Below are positions 1-6,911 of a stretch of DNA of 11,971 bases, piece by piece. Source of the stretch: Bacteroidota bacterium (GTDB lineage: Bacteria > Bacteroidota > Bacteroidia > Bacteroidales > B39-G9). The position numbers and the translations under genes are program-made. Each line of letters begins with the position of its first letter. The stretch's first letter is position 1. The DNA lies in NCBI GenBank assembly GCA_003648455.1, contig QMPG01000065.1, positions 1 to 11,971 on the forward strand. The letters are read 5' to 3'. The notes under the pieces were generated by a model that made no database searches, had not been told where the DNA came from, and saw only the letters and a list, made by a program, of their open reading frames with translations.

Positions 1-768
1 GTAATTTCTGTTTTGAAATATAGTCCAAATTTAAGAGTAATCTTAAAAAGCACTATACCTGTTGAGTATAAAACTTTTAGAGTACCTAAAGAATGGGAGG
101 CTGACAATATTTGGCATGAAGTAAACTTTAAGTATACTCCAAAGATTTCTCAAAATATTATTTTTATTGTTAGTGGAGGTGATACATTAAAATCTTCAGA
201 AGTATTAATAAAGGAAGTTAAGGTATCATATCAATGTTTGTTATCTAATAAATTAAAAATATATAATCCTTCAAATTATTTATTTAAAGAAATTAAAGGT
301 GGAGATAAAGATAAAAATAAAGTGCCCAAATTAACACTGCCAATTACTCCACGTAAAAATCTTTTTTCGTCTAGAAAAGTTAAGATGGTTTATGCACTTA
401 CACTTTTTAAAGAAAAAAAAATAGTAAAAAAAATAATAGGAAATGGATTTGATTATAGGTCAGAATTTGGTGAAAAATTCTACAAAAATAATAAAAGATA
501 CGATTATCCTCATAACCCATTATTGTCAAGCTTGTTATACTCAGGAGTTTTAGGTTTTATTTTTACTGTATTCCTTTTTCTTTTTTCTTTTTTCTTTTAC
601 ATCAAAAATTATAGAGTAATGAAAATATGGCTGTTTTTGTTTTTGCTTGTTTCTTTTTTTTCTTTTTTTAGCGGTAACAGTATTTTTAGTGTTCCTTTTT
701 TTATATTTTTATTACTTTTGCCATTTCATTACAACGCTTTAAATATTTCAAGCAATAAAATTATATGA
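1..768 (+). CDS. Wzy/O-antigen ligase-like membrane protein, C-terminal part (5' end outside window)
   Basis: The frame is open from the first base, so the true start lies upstream; the TTG at 13 is only an internal codon. Numbering from the first base, residues 1-145 are a hydrophilic, probably periplasmic region with alternating hydrophobic residues (beta-like). Then come GNGFDY (147-152), FGEKF, PHNP (170-173) and LLYSG, followed by about three membrane segments (roughly 175-244) containing SGNSIFSVP. The same motifs in the same order occur in the polymerase half of the protein at 4407-6329, so the two are paralogues. The layout of a large periplasmic loop followed by terminal helices is that of the Wzy/WaaL family, which polymerises or transfers lipid-linked glycans on the outer face of the inner membrane. 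It overlaps the next gene by four bases (ATGA), indicating translational coupling. Polymerase versus ligase cannot be decided. The long hydrophilic stretch is bigger than the equivalent loop of the paralogue. Confidence 0.8.
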   Translation, partial: VISVLKYSPNLRVILKSTIPVEYKTFRVPKEWEADNIWHEVNFKYTPKISQNIIFIVSGGDTLKSSEVLIKEVKVSYQCLLSNKLKIYNPSNYLFKEIKGGDKDKNKVPKLTLPITPRKNLFSSRKVKMVYALTLFKEKKIVKKIIGNGFDYRSEFGEKFYKNNKRYDYPHNPLLSSLLYSGVLGFIFTVFLFLFSFFFYIKNYRVMKIWLFLFLLVSFFSFFSGNSIFSVPFFIFLLLLPFHYNALNISSNKII

Positions 769-1976
769 AAGTACTTTATATTCATCAATATTTTACAACA
801 CTAGAACAAAGTTTAGGAACAAGATCGTATGAGTTCGCAAAAGGTCTTGTCGAAGAAGGTAATCAAGTTACTATGTTAACTTCTGATTTCAATGGAAATT
901 ACAAGAAAAATATTAACAAAAAACAAATAGATGGAATTGATGTAATTTATATAAGAAACAAGTATTCTAGTAAGATGTCATTTATTAGAAGAATATATTC
1001 ATTTATCAGATTTATGTGTATATCATTTTTTGTTGTGATGAAACAAAAAGATATAGATATTATTTATGCAACTTCAACACCTTTAACTGTTGGAATAATT
1101 GGGTTATTTAAAAAGCGAATAAGTAAAAAACCATTTGTATTTGAAGTACGTGATTTATGGCCAGAATTACCCATTGCTATGGGAATATTAAAAAATAAGA
1201 TAATAATAAAATTATTATCTTATTTTGAGAAGAAGATTTATTCTTCAGCAAATCATATTGTGGCTTTGTCTCCGGGAATGAAAGAAGGTATAATAAAAAC
1301 TAATTATCCTGAAGAAAGTGTAACAATAATTCCTAATGGCTGTGATTTTGATGTCTTTTTCCCGAAACAACAGACAATTAAAAGACAATTACTTCCATTT
1401 TCAGATGACGATTTTGTTTTATTATATAGTGGAGCTCATGGTATTGCTAATGGTTTAGATTATGTTATTGATTTAGGAATAAAGCTAAAACAAAAAAACA
1501 TTAACAATATTAAGATAGTTTTAATTGGAGATGGAGGGAAAAAGAATTATCTGCAACAAAAGGTAAAAGAGCATGAATTAAATAATATTCTCATGTTAAA
1601 CCCAGTTCCAAAGAAGAATCTTGTAAATTATTTACATGAAGCCGATATGGGTATGCAATTATTAGCTGATATTAGAGCTTTTCAATATGGAACTTCTCCA
1701 AATAAATTTTTTGATTATATTGCAGCAGGGCTGCCTGTAATTAATAATTATAATGGTTGGGTTGCTGATTTAATAAAAGAATATGAATGTGGAATTATTG
1801 ATAGTAATAGGAATTTCGATTTTGTAGTCAATGAATTATTGAGATTAAATAAAAATCGTGTTTTGTTGAAACAAATGGGAAAGCAAAGCAATATTCTTGC
1901 TCATGATATTTTTGACAGAAAAAAACTTTTTACTAAATTTAATACAGTATTATTAAATCAATTAAAAAATGTATAA
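765..1976 (+). CDS. Glycosyltransferase family 4 (WbuB/PglA-like)
   Basis: This 403-residue protein has the GT-B architecture of family GT4. The N-terminal domain opens with a beta strand (MKVLYIHQYF), followed by LGTRSYEFAKGL, typical of acceptor-side WbuB-like enzymes. VRDLWPELP (128-136) is the characteristic Asp-Leu-Trp-Pro motif, and SPGMKEGI and PNGCD (about residue 190) mark the interdomain region. The C-terminal nucleotide-sugar domain has LLYSGAHGIANGLDY, LIGDG and SPNKFFDYIAAGLPV (about 311-325), the degenerate EX7E region. It has no signal peptide; a basic hydrophobic stretch (roughly 75-95) may associate with the membrane. The enzyme should act at the cytoplasmic face, adding a sugar to an undecaprenyl-diphosphate-linked acceptor. 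Relatives often use N-acetylated amino sugars, which would fit the PglC-like gene just downstream, but donor and acceptor are inferred. The ATG overlaps the upstream stop by four bases and the gene overlaps the next one by eight. Confidence 0.92.
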   Translation: MKVLYIHQYFTTLEQSLGTRSYEFAKGLVEEGNQVTMLTSDFNGNYKKNINKKQIDGIDVIYIRNKYSSKMSFIRRIYSFIRFMCISFFVVMKQKDIDIIYATSTPLTVGIIGLFKKRISKKPFVFEVRDLWPELPIAMGILKNKIIIKLLSYFEKKIYSSANHIVALSPGMKEGIIKTNYPEESVTIIPNGCDFDVFFPKQQTIKRQLLPFSDDDFVLLYSGAHGIANGLDYVIDLGIKLKQKNINNIKIVLIGDGGKKNYLQQKVKEHELNNILMLNPVPKKNLVNYLHEADMGMQLLADIRAFQYGTSPNKFFDYIAAGLPVINNYNGWVADLIKEYECGIIDSNRNFDFVVNELLRLNKNRVLLKQMGKQSNILAHDIFDRKKLFTKFNTVLLNQLKNV

Positions 1977-2583
1977 ATATTTTATTAAACCAATATTTGA
2001 TATCTTATTTGCTATAATTTTAATATTTGCATTACTACCAATATTTTTTATATTAATAATTGTTTTATGTATTATTAACAAAGGTAAACCATTTTTTCGT
2101 CAAAAGCGTGTTGGGAAAGGCAATAAAATATTTACTATATTCAAATTCAAAACAATGAATGATAAAAGAGGCCAAGATGGACAATTGTTGCCAGATAATC
2201 AACGACTTACTTTTATTGGGAAAATAATAAGAGAAACCTCTATTGATGAAATACCTCAATTATTTAATATTTTAAAAGGAGAAATGTCTTTTATTGGACC
2301 GCGACCTTTACTTGTTAGATATTTGCCATTTTATACCAATAAAGAAAAGAGAAGACATAATGTAAAGCCAGGCATTTCTGGTTATGCACAAATAAAGGGA
2401 AGAAATACTTTAAATTGGAATGAGAGATTATCGTTAGATGTATATTATGTAGATAATATTTCAATGTATTTAGATTTAAAAATTGCTTACTATACTTTAT
2501 TAAAGGTTATAAAAAGAGAAGATGTTGCTTTAGTACCAAATAATTTAATGGAAGATTTAGATGTTGAAAGAGCTGAAAAATAA
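1969..2583 (+). CDS. PglC-like monotopic phosphoglycosyl transferase (bacterial sugar transferase family)
   Basis: The protein is 204 residues, the size of minimal single-domain enzymes such as Campylobacter PglC. Residues about 9-33 form the reentrant membrane helix, with LLPIF supplying the helix-breaking proline. KPFFRQKRVGKG and IFKFKTMND (about 40-65) follow. The catalytic Asp-Glu pair is D93-E94 in SIDEIPQLFNILKGEMSF, followed by GPRP (110-113), then PGISGYAQIKGRN and LDVYYVDNIS. As known for this family, such enzymes move a sugar-1-phosphate from a UDP-sugar onto undecaprenyl phosphate through a covalent aspartyl intermediate, the committed first step of glycan assembly. The C-terminal half closely resembles my recollection of PglC, which uses UDP-diacetylbacillosamine, and a PglE-like aminotransferase lies at 10581-11708; the substrate is nevertheless inferred. 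It overlaps the GT4 gene by 8 bases and the following GNAT gene by 23, so it sits firmly within the operon. Confidence 0.93.
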   Translation: MYKYFIKPIFDILFAIILIFALLPIFFILIIVLCIINKGKPFFRQKRVGKGNKIFTIFKFKTMNDKRGQDGQLLPDNQRLTFIGKIIRETSIDEIPQLFNILKGEMSFIGPRPLLVRYLPFYTNKEKRRHNVKPGISGYAQIKGRNTLNWNERLSLDVYYVDNISMYLDLKIAYYTLLKVIKREDVALVPNNLMEDLDVERAEK

Positions 2584-3277
2584 TCTTAGAGTAGAATTAG
2601 CCCAAAGTGCAGATATTCAATTTGTTCATGAAATTCTTAAAAGAAATTTTCCGCAAGATTTATTAAGATTTACATTTTATCAATATAATAGTTATATAGA
2701 ATATTTAAAAAAACTCCTTAATAAAGATTTAATAATAATATTAAAATCAAATAATGAAATTTGTGGTTTTGCACATTTTTTGAATTATGAAAAAGATACT
2801 TTATTCTTAAACAATATTTATATTGAAAGAAAATACAGAGGATTAAACGGTGGAGGATTATTAATTAAAGAAGGTGAAAAGTGGGGTAAATCTATTGGAT
2901 TAAGTAAATTTGAATTAGATGTTTTTGAATTTAATACAAACGCAATTTCTTTTTATCAGAAAAATGAATTTGTAAAAAAAAATATAATTAATTGGTATGT
3001 TTTTACACCCGATTATAAACCATATGTTTTTTCTAAAATGAAAGAGGGAACAAAAGCTTCCTTTGTAAAGATTATTTCAAATGATAAAATTGAAGAAATT
3101 CCTATTTTTAATAATTTTTTTTATAGAATAAAGAATATAAATTTATTAAAGAATAGAGAATTGATGCAAATGGTCGAAAAAAGTAAAGCATATTTTTTAT
3201 ATATAGGAAAAGAACGCATTTCTGGTATTAACCCAATTGTTAAATCTATCAGAATGAATAAAATATTACACTTATAA
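2561..3277 (+). CDS. GNAT-family N-acetyltransferase with C-terminal extension
   Basis: This 238-residue protein has a GNAT fold in roughly residues 8-145. The acetyl-CoA pyrophosphate loop (motif A) is IERKYRGLNGGGLLIKEG, with R90-x-x-R-G-L-N-G-G-G99. It is preceded by the strand LFLNNIYI and followed by KFELDVFEFNTNAISFYQKNEFV, the usual motif B with the asparagine and FY pair. About 80 C-terminal residues after YVFTPDYKPYVFSKMKEG match nothing I recognise. In a glycan operon the likely job is N-acylation of an amino sugar nucleotide or of a glycan substituent. It is not the left-handed beta-helix type (PglD) normally paired with PglC/PglE, so it may do that step by a different fold or do something else. 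The ATG at 2561 lies 23 bases inside the preceding gene; no other in-frame ATG is near, and the GNAT domain needs almost the whole length. Confidence 0.82.
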   Translation: MLKELKNNLRVELAQSADIQFVHEILKRNFPQDLLRFTFYQYNSYIEYLKKLLNKDLIIILKSNNEICGFAHFLNYEKDTLFLNNIYIERKYRGLNGGGLLIKEGEKWGKSIGLSKFELDVFEFNTNAISFYQKNEFVKKNIINWYVFTPDYKPYVFSKMKEGTKASFVKIISNDKIEEIPIFNNFFYRIKNINLLKNRELMQMVEKSKAYFLYIGKERISGINPIVKSIRMNKILHL

Positions 3278-3290
3278 AGTAAAATTAATT

Positions 3291-4328
3291 ATGAATATAA
3301 TATATAATGATTTCAAACTTTGGCAGAAAATTGTTAAAAGCAATGATGATATTGATGTTTATTATTTGCCAGAGTATTTAAAAGTATTTGAGAATAATGG
3401 TGATGGTAAAAGTCAAATTGCTATCGTATATAATAATGATAAAGATTTTTTAATATTCCCATATTTTATTAGAGAGATTGAAAGTACTCAATTATTTGAT
3501 ATTATTACACCTTATGGATACGGTGGTGCTTTGTGTAAAAGTAGCACCATTTCAACTGAAATTTTTTATAAGGATTTTGAAGATTATTGTATAAATAATA
3601 ATATTGTTAGTGAATTTATAAGGTTTCATTTATTTGATTCGAATCCAAAACTGTTTAATGGAGAATTAAAAAACACAAATGATGTAGTTATTGTAGATAC
3701 TAGAAAAAGCATTGATGTTATCGAAAGAGAATATAATAGATCTGTCCGTAAAAATATTCGAACCGCAATAAAAAATGAAGTTAATGTTATTATTGATAAA
3801 GATTTTAAATACTTGGAAGAATTTTATGTAATCTACCAAGAAACAATGAAAAAAAATAATGCTCTTAAATATTATTATTTTGATATTAATTTTTTTGAAG
3901 ATATTGCTAAATATTTAAAGAATAATGCAATTTTATTTCATTCTATTTATCAAGATCGAATAGTTGCCTCAGAGCTTGTAATTTATAGCAAGTATTATTC
4001 TTATTCTTTTTTAGGAGGTTCTTTAGATGAATATATTCACCTACGAACAAATAATATTTTGAAACATAAAATAATAGAGTGGTCAAATCATAATTTAATA
4101 AAATATTTTATTCTAGGTGGTGGGTATACTAAAGATGATGGTATATTTAGATATAAAAAAAATTTTTCAAAATCAGATCCTTTGAATTTTTATGTTGGCA
4201 AAAAAATAATAATGAAAAATCAATATTTTGATCTTTTAGATATTTTTAGAAGAAAAATTAATATGTCTATTTTGGATTTTGAAAAAGTAGAATTTTTCCC
4301 TAAATATAGATACAAACAGAATAACTAA
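3291..4328 (+). CDS. FemAB-like / GNAT_6-type transferase
   Basis: A 345-residue protein with the features of the FemAB-related acyltransferase superfamily. The hallmark basic helix is RSVRKNIRTAIKNEV (150-164), comparable to the RRNI/KKA segment of FemX- and Acetyltransf_6-type proteins. It is followed by FYVIYQETMKKN, then IVASELVIYS and YYSYSFLGGS, and finally GGGYTKDDGIFRYKKNF (276-292), the conserved glycine-rich end of the second GNAT-like domain. The N-terminal third (LPEYLKVFENNGDG through ITPYGYGGAL) matches the first domain. Family members transfer aminoacyl or acyl groups to amino groups, for instance in peptidoglycan cross-bridges, and related proteins occur in exopolysaccharide loci. 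Here it probably decorates an amino sugar or lipid-linked glycan with an amino acid or acyl group in the cytoplasm; this is inference. It starts 13 bases after the GNAT gene, and the pair suggests two successive modifications. Confidence 0.8.
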   Translation: MNIIYNDFKLWQKIVKSNDDIDVYYLPEYLKVFENNGDGKSQIAIVYNNDKDFLIFPYFIREIESTQLFDIITPYGYGGALCKSSTISTEIFYKDFEDYCINNNIVSEFIRFHLFDSNPKLFNGELKNTNDVVIVDTRKSIDVIEREYNRSVRKNIRTAIKNEVNVIIDKDFKYLEEFYVIYQETMKKNNALKYYYFDINFFEDIAKYLKNNAILFHSIYQDRIVASELVIYSKYYSYSFLGGSLDEYIHLRTNNILKHKIIEWSNHNLIKYFILGGGYTKDDGIFRYKKNFSKSDPLNFYVGKKIIMKNQYFDLLDIFRRKINMSILDFEKVEFFPKYRYKQNN

Positions 4329-4361
4329 TTTATTATACTTAAAAATTCTTATTAATTTAAA

Positions 4362-4369
4362 TATATTTG
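4362..4369 (+). promoter_or_regulatory. Possible Bacteroidota -7 element (TATATTTG)
   Basis: TATATTTG fits the TAnnTTTG -7 consensus of Bacteroidota sigma-ABfr promoters and lies in the 78-bp gap before the polymerase-PGT fusion gene. No TTTG-like -33 element is seen at the usual spacing, so this is at best a weak internal promoter of the operon. A chance match is possible in such AT-rich DNA. Confidence 0.22.
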
Positions 4370-4378
4370 AGGAGAATT

Positions 4379-4399
4379 ATGTATAATAAATCTAAATAA
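4379..4399 (+). other. Six-codon mini-ORF (MYNKSK) with ribosome-binding site before the fusion gene
   Basis: GGAG at 4371-4374 sits four bases before an ATG that encodes MYNKSK and then stops. The larger gene begins eight bases after this stop codon at a GTG. The purine-rich site is better placed for this ATG than for the GTG. It may be a leader peptide that loads ribosomes for the downstream start, or the former start of the big gene disabled by a small change. Short length means chance is a real alternative. Confidence 0.3.
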
Positions 4400-4406
4400 A
4401 ACTAAT

Positions 4407-6329
4407 GTGAAAAAAGACCAACAATATTGCTTGAAATATTTTTATTTAATATTTATCACAACAATATCTTTTTGGTTCCTCCGTATGGTTTTGCCATATA
4501 TGAAATACCCATTAATTATTTCATTTTCTATTCTTACAATTTTATTTCTAATTAATTATAAAAAATTCTTTATTAATAAAAAAATCTTATTCGAGTTCTT
4601 AAAAGTATATACTCCTCTTATTATTCTAGCTTTTTTTTATTCAATTGGTATTATAAATACTCAAAAAACTTATATCTTTTGTGTTAGAGATGTATTTGAA
4701 TTTCTTTTAAATATTATTTTATTATTCTATCTCTTTATCTTTGTTCATAGAAGTAAGCAGAGCAATTTGTTTTTACACTTTTTTAATAAGTTGACAGTAG
4801 TAATTAGCTGCCTTTCAATAGTTGTTGCTTTTTTGGGTTTGTCAAAGTTCCTATTAAATATTTTAGGTGTTGATATATTTACAAATTCACCTTACGGCAC
4901 AGCTTTTAACACCGATAAAAATTTTTACGCCCTCTTTTCATTTCTTGGCATTGTTAGTTTAATACCATATTTAATTAAACAACAGAGAGTTTATAAAAAA
5001 TTATTATATCAATTATTCGTTTTATTGTTAACTGCGAATATTCTATTTTCTTTTTCATATAGAGCAATATTTATTCTTATCATTATTATTTTAGTAATAA
5101 TTGGAATCCAGTTTTTTGTTATTTTTAACACAAAAAATCAAAGCATAATTAATTTTAGTAAGAATACACGTTTATTATTAGTGTTTTTTGTGCTGTCATT
5201 TTTATTTTTAAAAACTAATAATTTAAAAACAAATGAAATATATAAGCAGTTTACTAAACGTGTTTATGTTTTTCAGAACAATACTTATGATTTAACACTT
5301 AATGCTTTTCATTTCGATAAATGGGAATATGCAATTGAGCTTTATAAAAAAGAACCAATCATTAATAAATTTTTCGGTAACGGATTTGACTATTTGGAGA
5401 AATTTGGCGAAAAATTTAATAATGATAAAACAAAATTGCTTTACCCTCATAATCCGATTTTTTCGGCTCTTTTATATTCCGGTATAGTTGGTGCTGTTTT
5501 TGCATTGCTATTTCTTGTTTTGTCAATATACTATGGAGTTATATATTTTAAAAAGAATCCTCTTTATTCACTAATGTTGTTCACCAGTTTATTATTCATC
5601 TTTTTTAGTGGTAATAGTCTTTTTAGTGTCCCAATATTTTTATTTCTGTTTTCTCTTTCATTTTTAATACGCTATGAAGAAATTACAGAACTAAAAATTC
5701 CGAATATTAATAAACCCGGAAGTAGGTTTATTAAGGAGTCTTTCGATTATATAATGGCAGTAATATTGTTTATTATTTTACTTCCCGTTTTACTTCTTGT
5801 TGCTTTTGCCGTTTTAATAAATATGGGATGGCCGGTTTTATATTCTCAACATCGAATAGGTCAAAATGGTAAAATGTTTAGACTTTATAAATTCAGAACT
5901 ATGAATAAAGCAAAGTCTAAAGTATCTGTTTCTGCATCAGAACTTGAAAGAATATCAAAATTAGGGCATTTTTTACGAAAAAGTAAAATAGATGAACTTC
6001 CTGAATTAATGAATATAATTAGAGGTGACATGAGTTTTGTTGGAACCAGACCTGATGTGCCCGGTTATGCTGATAAATTATCAGGTGATGATAGAATTAT
6101 TTTAGATTTAAAACCGGGATTAACAGGACCGGCAAGTTTAAAATATGTTAATGAAGAAGAATTATTGTCGAAAGTTGAAAATCCAATAAAGTATAATGAC
6201 GAAGTAATATTTCCCGATAAAGTAAGAATAAATAAAGCTTATATGAAAAATTGGTCGTTTTGGCTTGATATTAAAATAATTATTTATACAGTATTGAGAA
6301 AACAATTGAAAGATGAGTTTTTGAAATAA
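4407..6329 (+). CDS. Fusion protein: Wzy/O-antigen polymerase-like domain plus phosphoglycosyl transferase domain
   Basis: This 640-residue protein combines two normally separate enzymes. Residues 1 to about 430 form a polytopic membrane domain with roughly ten hydrophobic segments and a periplasmic loop (about 270-355) carrying NGFDY (from 325), FGEKF and PHNP (347-350), then SGNSLFSVP. This is the Wzy/WaaL layout, paralogous to the gene at the left edge. From residue 439 a full bacterial sugar transferase follows: reentrant helix (about 446-468), YSQHRIGQNGKMFRLYKFRTMN, catalytic D529-E530 in KIDELPELMNIIRGDMSF, GTRPD (546-550) and LKPGLTGPASLKY. Its 202 residues equal a complete stand-alone enzyme, so both halves may be active: sugar-phosphate loading on the cytoplasmic side, polymerisation or ligation on the periplasmic side. 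The frame is uninterrupted across the junction. The start is uncertain: GTG at 4407 is the only usual start after the in-frame stop at 4368, while the next Met (residue 27) would cost the first helix. Confidence 0.9.
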   Translation: MKKDQQYCLKYFYLIFITTISFWFLRMVLPYMKYPLIISFSILTILFLINYKKFFINKKILFEFLKVYTPLIILAFFYSIGIINTQKTYIFCVRDVFEFLLNIILLFYLFIFVHRSKQSNLFLHFFNKLTVVISCLSIVVAFLGLSKFLLNILGVDIFTNSPYGTAFNTDKNFYALFSFLGIVSLIPYLIKQQRVYKKLLYQLFVLLLTANILFSFSYRAIFILIIIILVIIGIQFFVIFNTKNQSIINFSKNTRLLLVFFVLSFLFLKTNNLKTNEIYKQFTKRVYVFQNNTYDLTLNAFHFDKWEYAIELYKKEPIINKFFGNGFDYLEKFGEKFNNDKTKLLYPHNPIFSALLYSGIVGAVFALLFLVLSIYYGVIYFKKNPLYSLMLFTSLLFIFFSGNSLFSVPIFLFLFSLSFLIRYEEITELKIPNINKPGSRFIKESFDYIMAVILFIILLPVLLLVAFAVLINMGWPVLYSQHRIGQNGKMFRLYKFRTMNKAKSKVSVSASELERISKLGHFLRKSKIDELPELMNIIRGDMSFVGTRPDVPGYADKLSGDDRIILDLKPGLTGPASLKYVNEEELLSKVENPIKYNDEVIFPDKVRINKAYMKNWSFWLDIKIIIYTVLRKQLKDEFLK

Positions 6330-6358
6330 TTTTTAGTAAGCGTTCACAGCTTAGCAGA

Positions 6359-6490
6359 TGAGTCCACTTCGAAAAGCCACTAAGCGATTAACTTTACAAA
6401 AAGATTTGAAGCTATAAATCTGTACGTCAGTTTGTTATAAATCCGCTAAGTGGCTATAAATTGATAACTTTAGTTTTTGGAGTAGTCTCA
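6359..6490. repeat. Decayed inverted-repeat element related to the MITE at 6616-6762
   Basis: The left end at 6359-6375 (TGAGTCCACTTCGAAAA) and the reverse complement of 6474-6490 agree at 13 of 17 positions. Inner arms GCCACTAAGCG (6376-6386) and CGCTAAGTGGC (6444-6454) pair at 10 of 11. The ends resemble the termini of the better-preserved element at 6616-6762, suggesting the same family in a degraded state. It lies 29 bases after the fusion gene stop, and transcripts could fold here, but no U-tract marks a standard terminator. No coding potential. Confidence 0.5.
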
Positions 6491-6615
6491 ATTATTTATT
6501 TGGATTGATTAATCAGACTTTTAATTATAATAGATGTCCAAAGAAAATTAAATGAGAACTGAATGACAAGAAGTAAATGACAAATTGTAAAAGTTAAATT
6601 TATTATAACTGCTAA

Positions 6616-6762
6616 TATTGAGCCCACTCCGAAAAGTGTTTTTCGTCATTGCGATCCGCCAGCTGGCGGAGAAGCAATCTCAATATGTTGAATTACAAAG
6701 TTATAGATTGCTTCGTTCCTCGCAATGACGTGTTTTTTCTACTTTTCGGAGTGGACTCAATA
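6616..6762. mobile_element. MITE-like element with 20-bp terminal inverted repeats and flanking TA
   Basis: The termini are TTGAGCCCACTCCGAAAAGT (6618-6637) and its complement at 6741-6760, with one mismatch. Each is bordered by TA, which fits insertion at a TA target as in IS630/mariner-type elements. Inside lies a second inverted repeat: CGTCATTGCGA (6644-6654) pairs with 6720-6730, and GAAGCAATCT (6671-6680) with 6705-6714. This inner sequence belongs to the dispersed 'GCAATGACG / AAGCAATCT' repeats common in Bacteroidota and other genomes. The left arm also holds a 16-bp perfect palindrome that the right arm lacks. At 147 bp the element is non-coding and would need a transposase from elsewhere. 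Confidence 0.65.
6655..6670. repeat. Perfect 16-bp palindrome inside the MITE left arm
   Basis: TCCGCCAGCTGGCGGA is identical to its reverse complement. It sits between CGTCATTGCGA and GAAGCAATCT, where the opposite arm has only five unrelated bases, so it looks like a small insertion or replacement within an older repeat. It is much more GC-rich than its surroundings. Confidence 0.7.
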
Positions 6763-6812
6763 GTGTAAACATGTGAACTGTTATGATTTTAATAATATTG
6801 TTTCACATTAGA

Positions 6813-6911
6813 ATTATCACTTACTTTATTTTGTTTATATTAAAAATTATCCCTTACTTTGTGTTATAAATCTATGTAATTAACCCTTACTTTGTGCAAT
6901 GTATAATCGGA
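6813..6911 (+). repeat. Three imperfect 33-bp tandem repeats reaching into the ATPase start
   Basis: Units begin at 6813, 6846 and 6879, each with ATTAtCcCTTACTTTgtG; CTTACTTT recurs at 6820, 6853 and 6886, exactly 33 bp apart. The second half of each unit is poorly conserved. The ATG of the first ATPase gene (6899) lies inside the third unit. Thirty-three bases is about three helical turns, so this could be an array of protein-binding sites on one DNA face, or simply a decaying tandem duplication. The remaining spacer (6491-6615 and 6763-6812) shows nothing I can name. Confidence 0.5.

Noticed and set aside
13..768. TTG at 13 as the start of the first gene
   Set aside because: The frame is already open from base 1 and no gene-start signals are present, so the gene is simply cut by the window edge.
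5690..5730. Frameshift or artificial join between polymerase and PGT domains
   Set aside because: The reading frame is continuous with a plausible hydrophilic linker and both domains complete, so a natural fusion is simpler.
6813..6911. CRISPR array (33-bp periodicity)
   Set aside because: Only about 18 bases of each unit are conserved, three units, no spacers of standard length and no cas genes.
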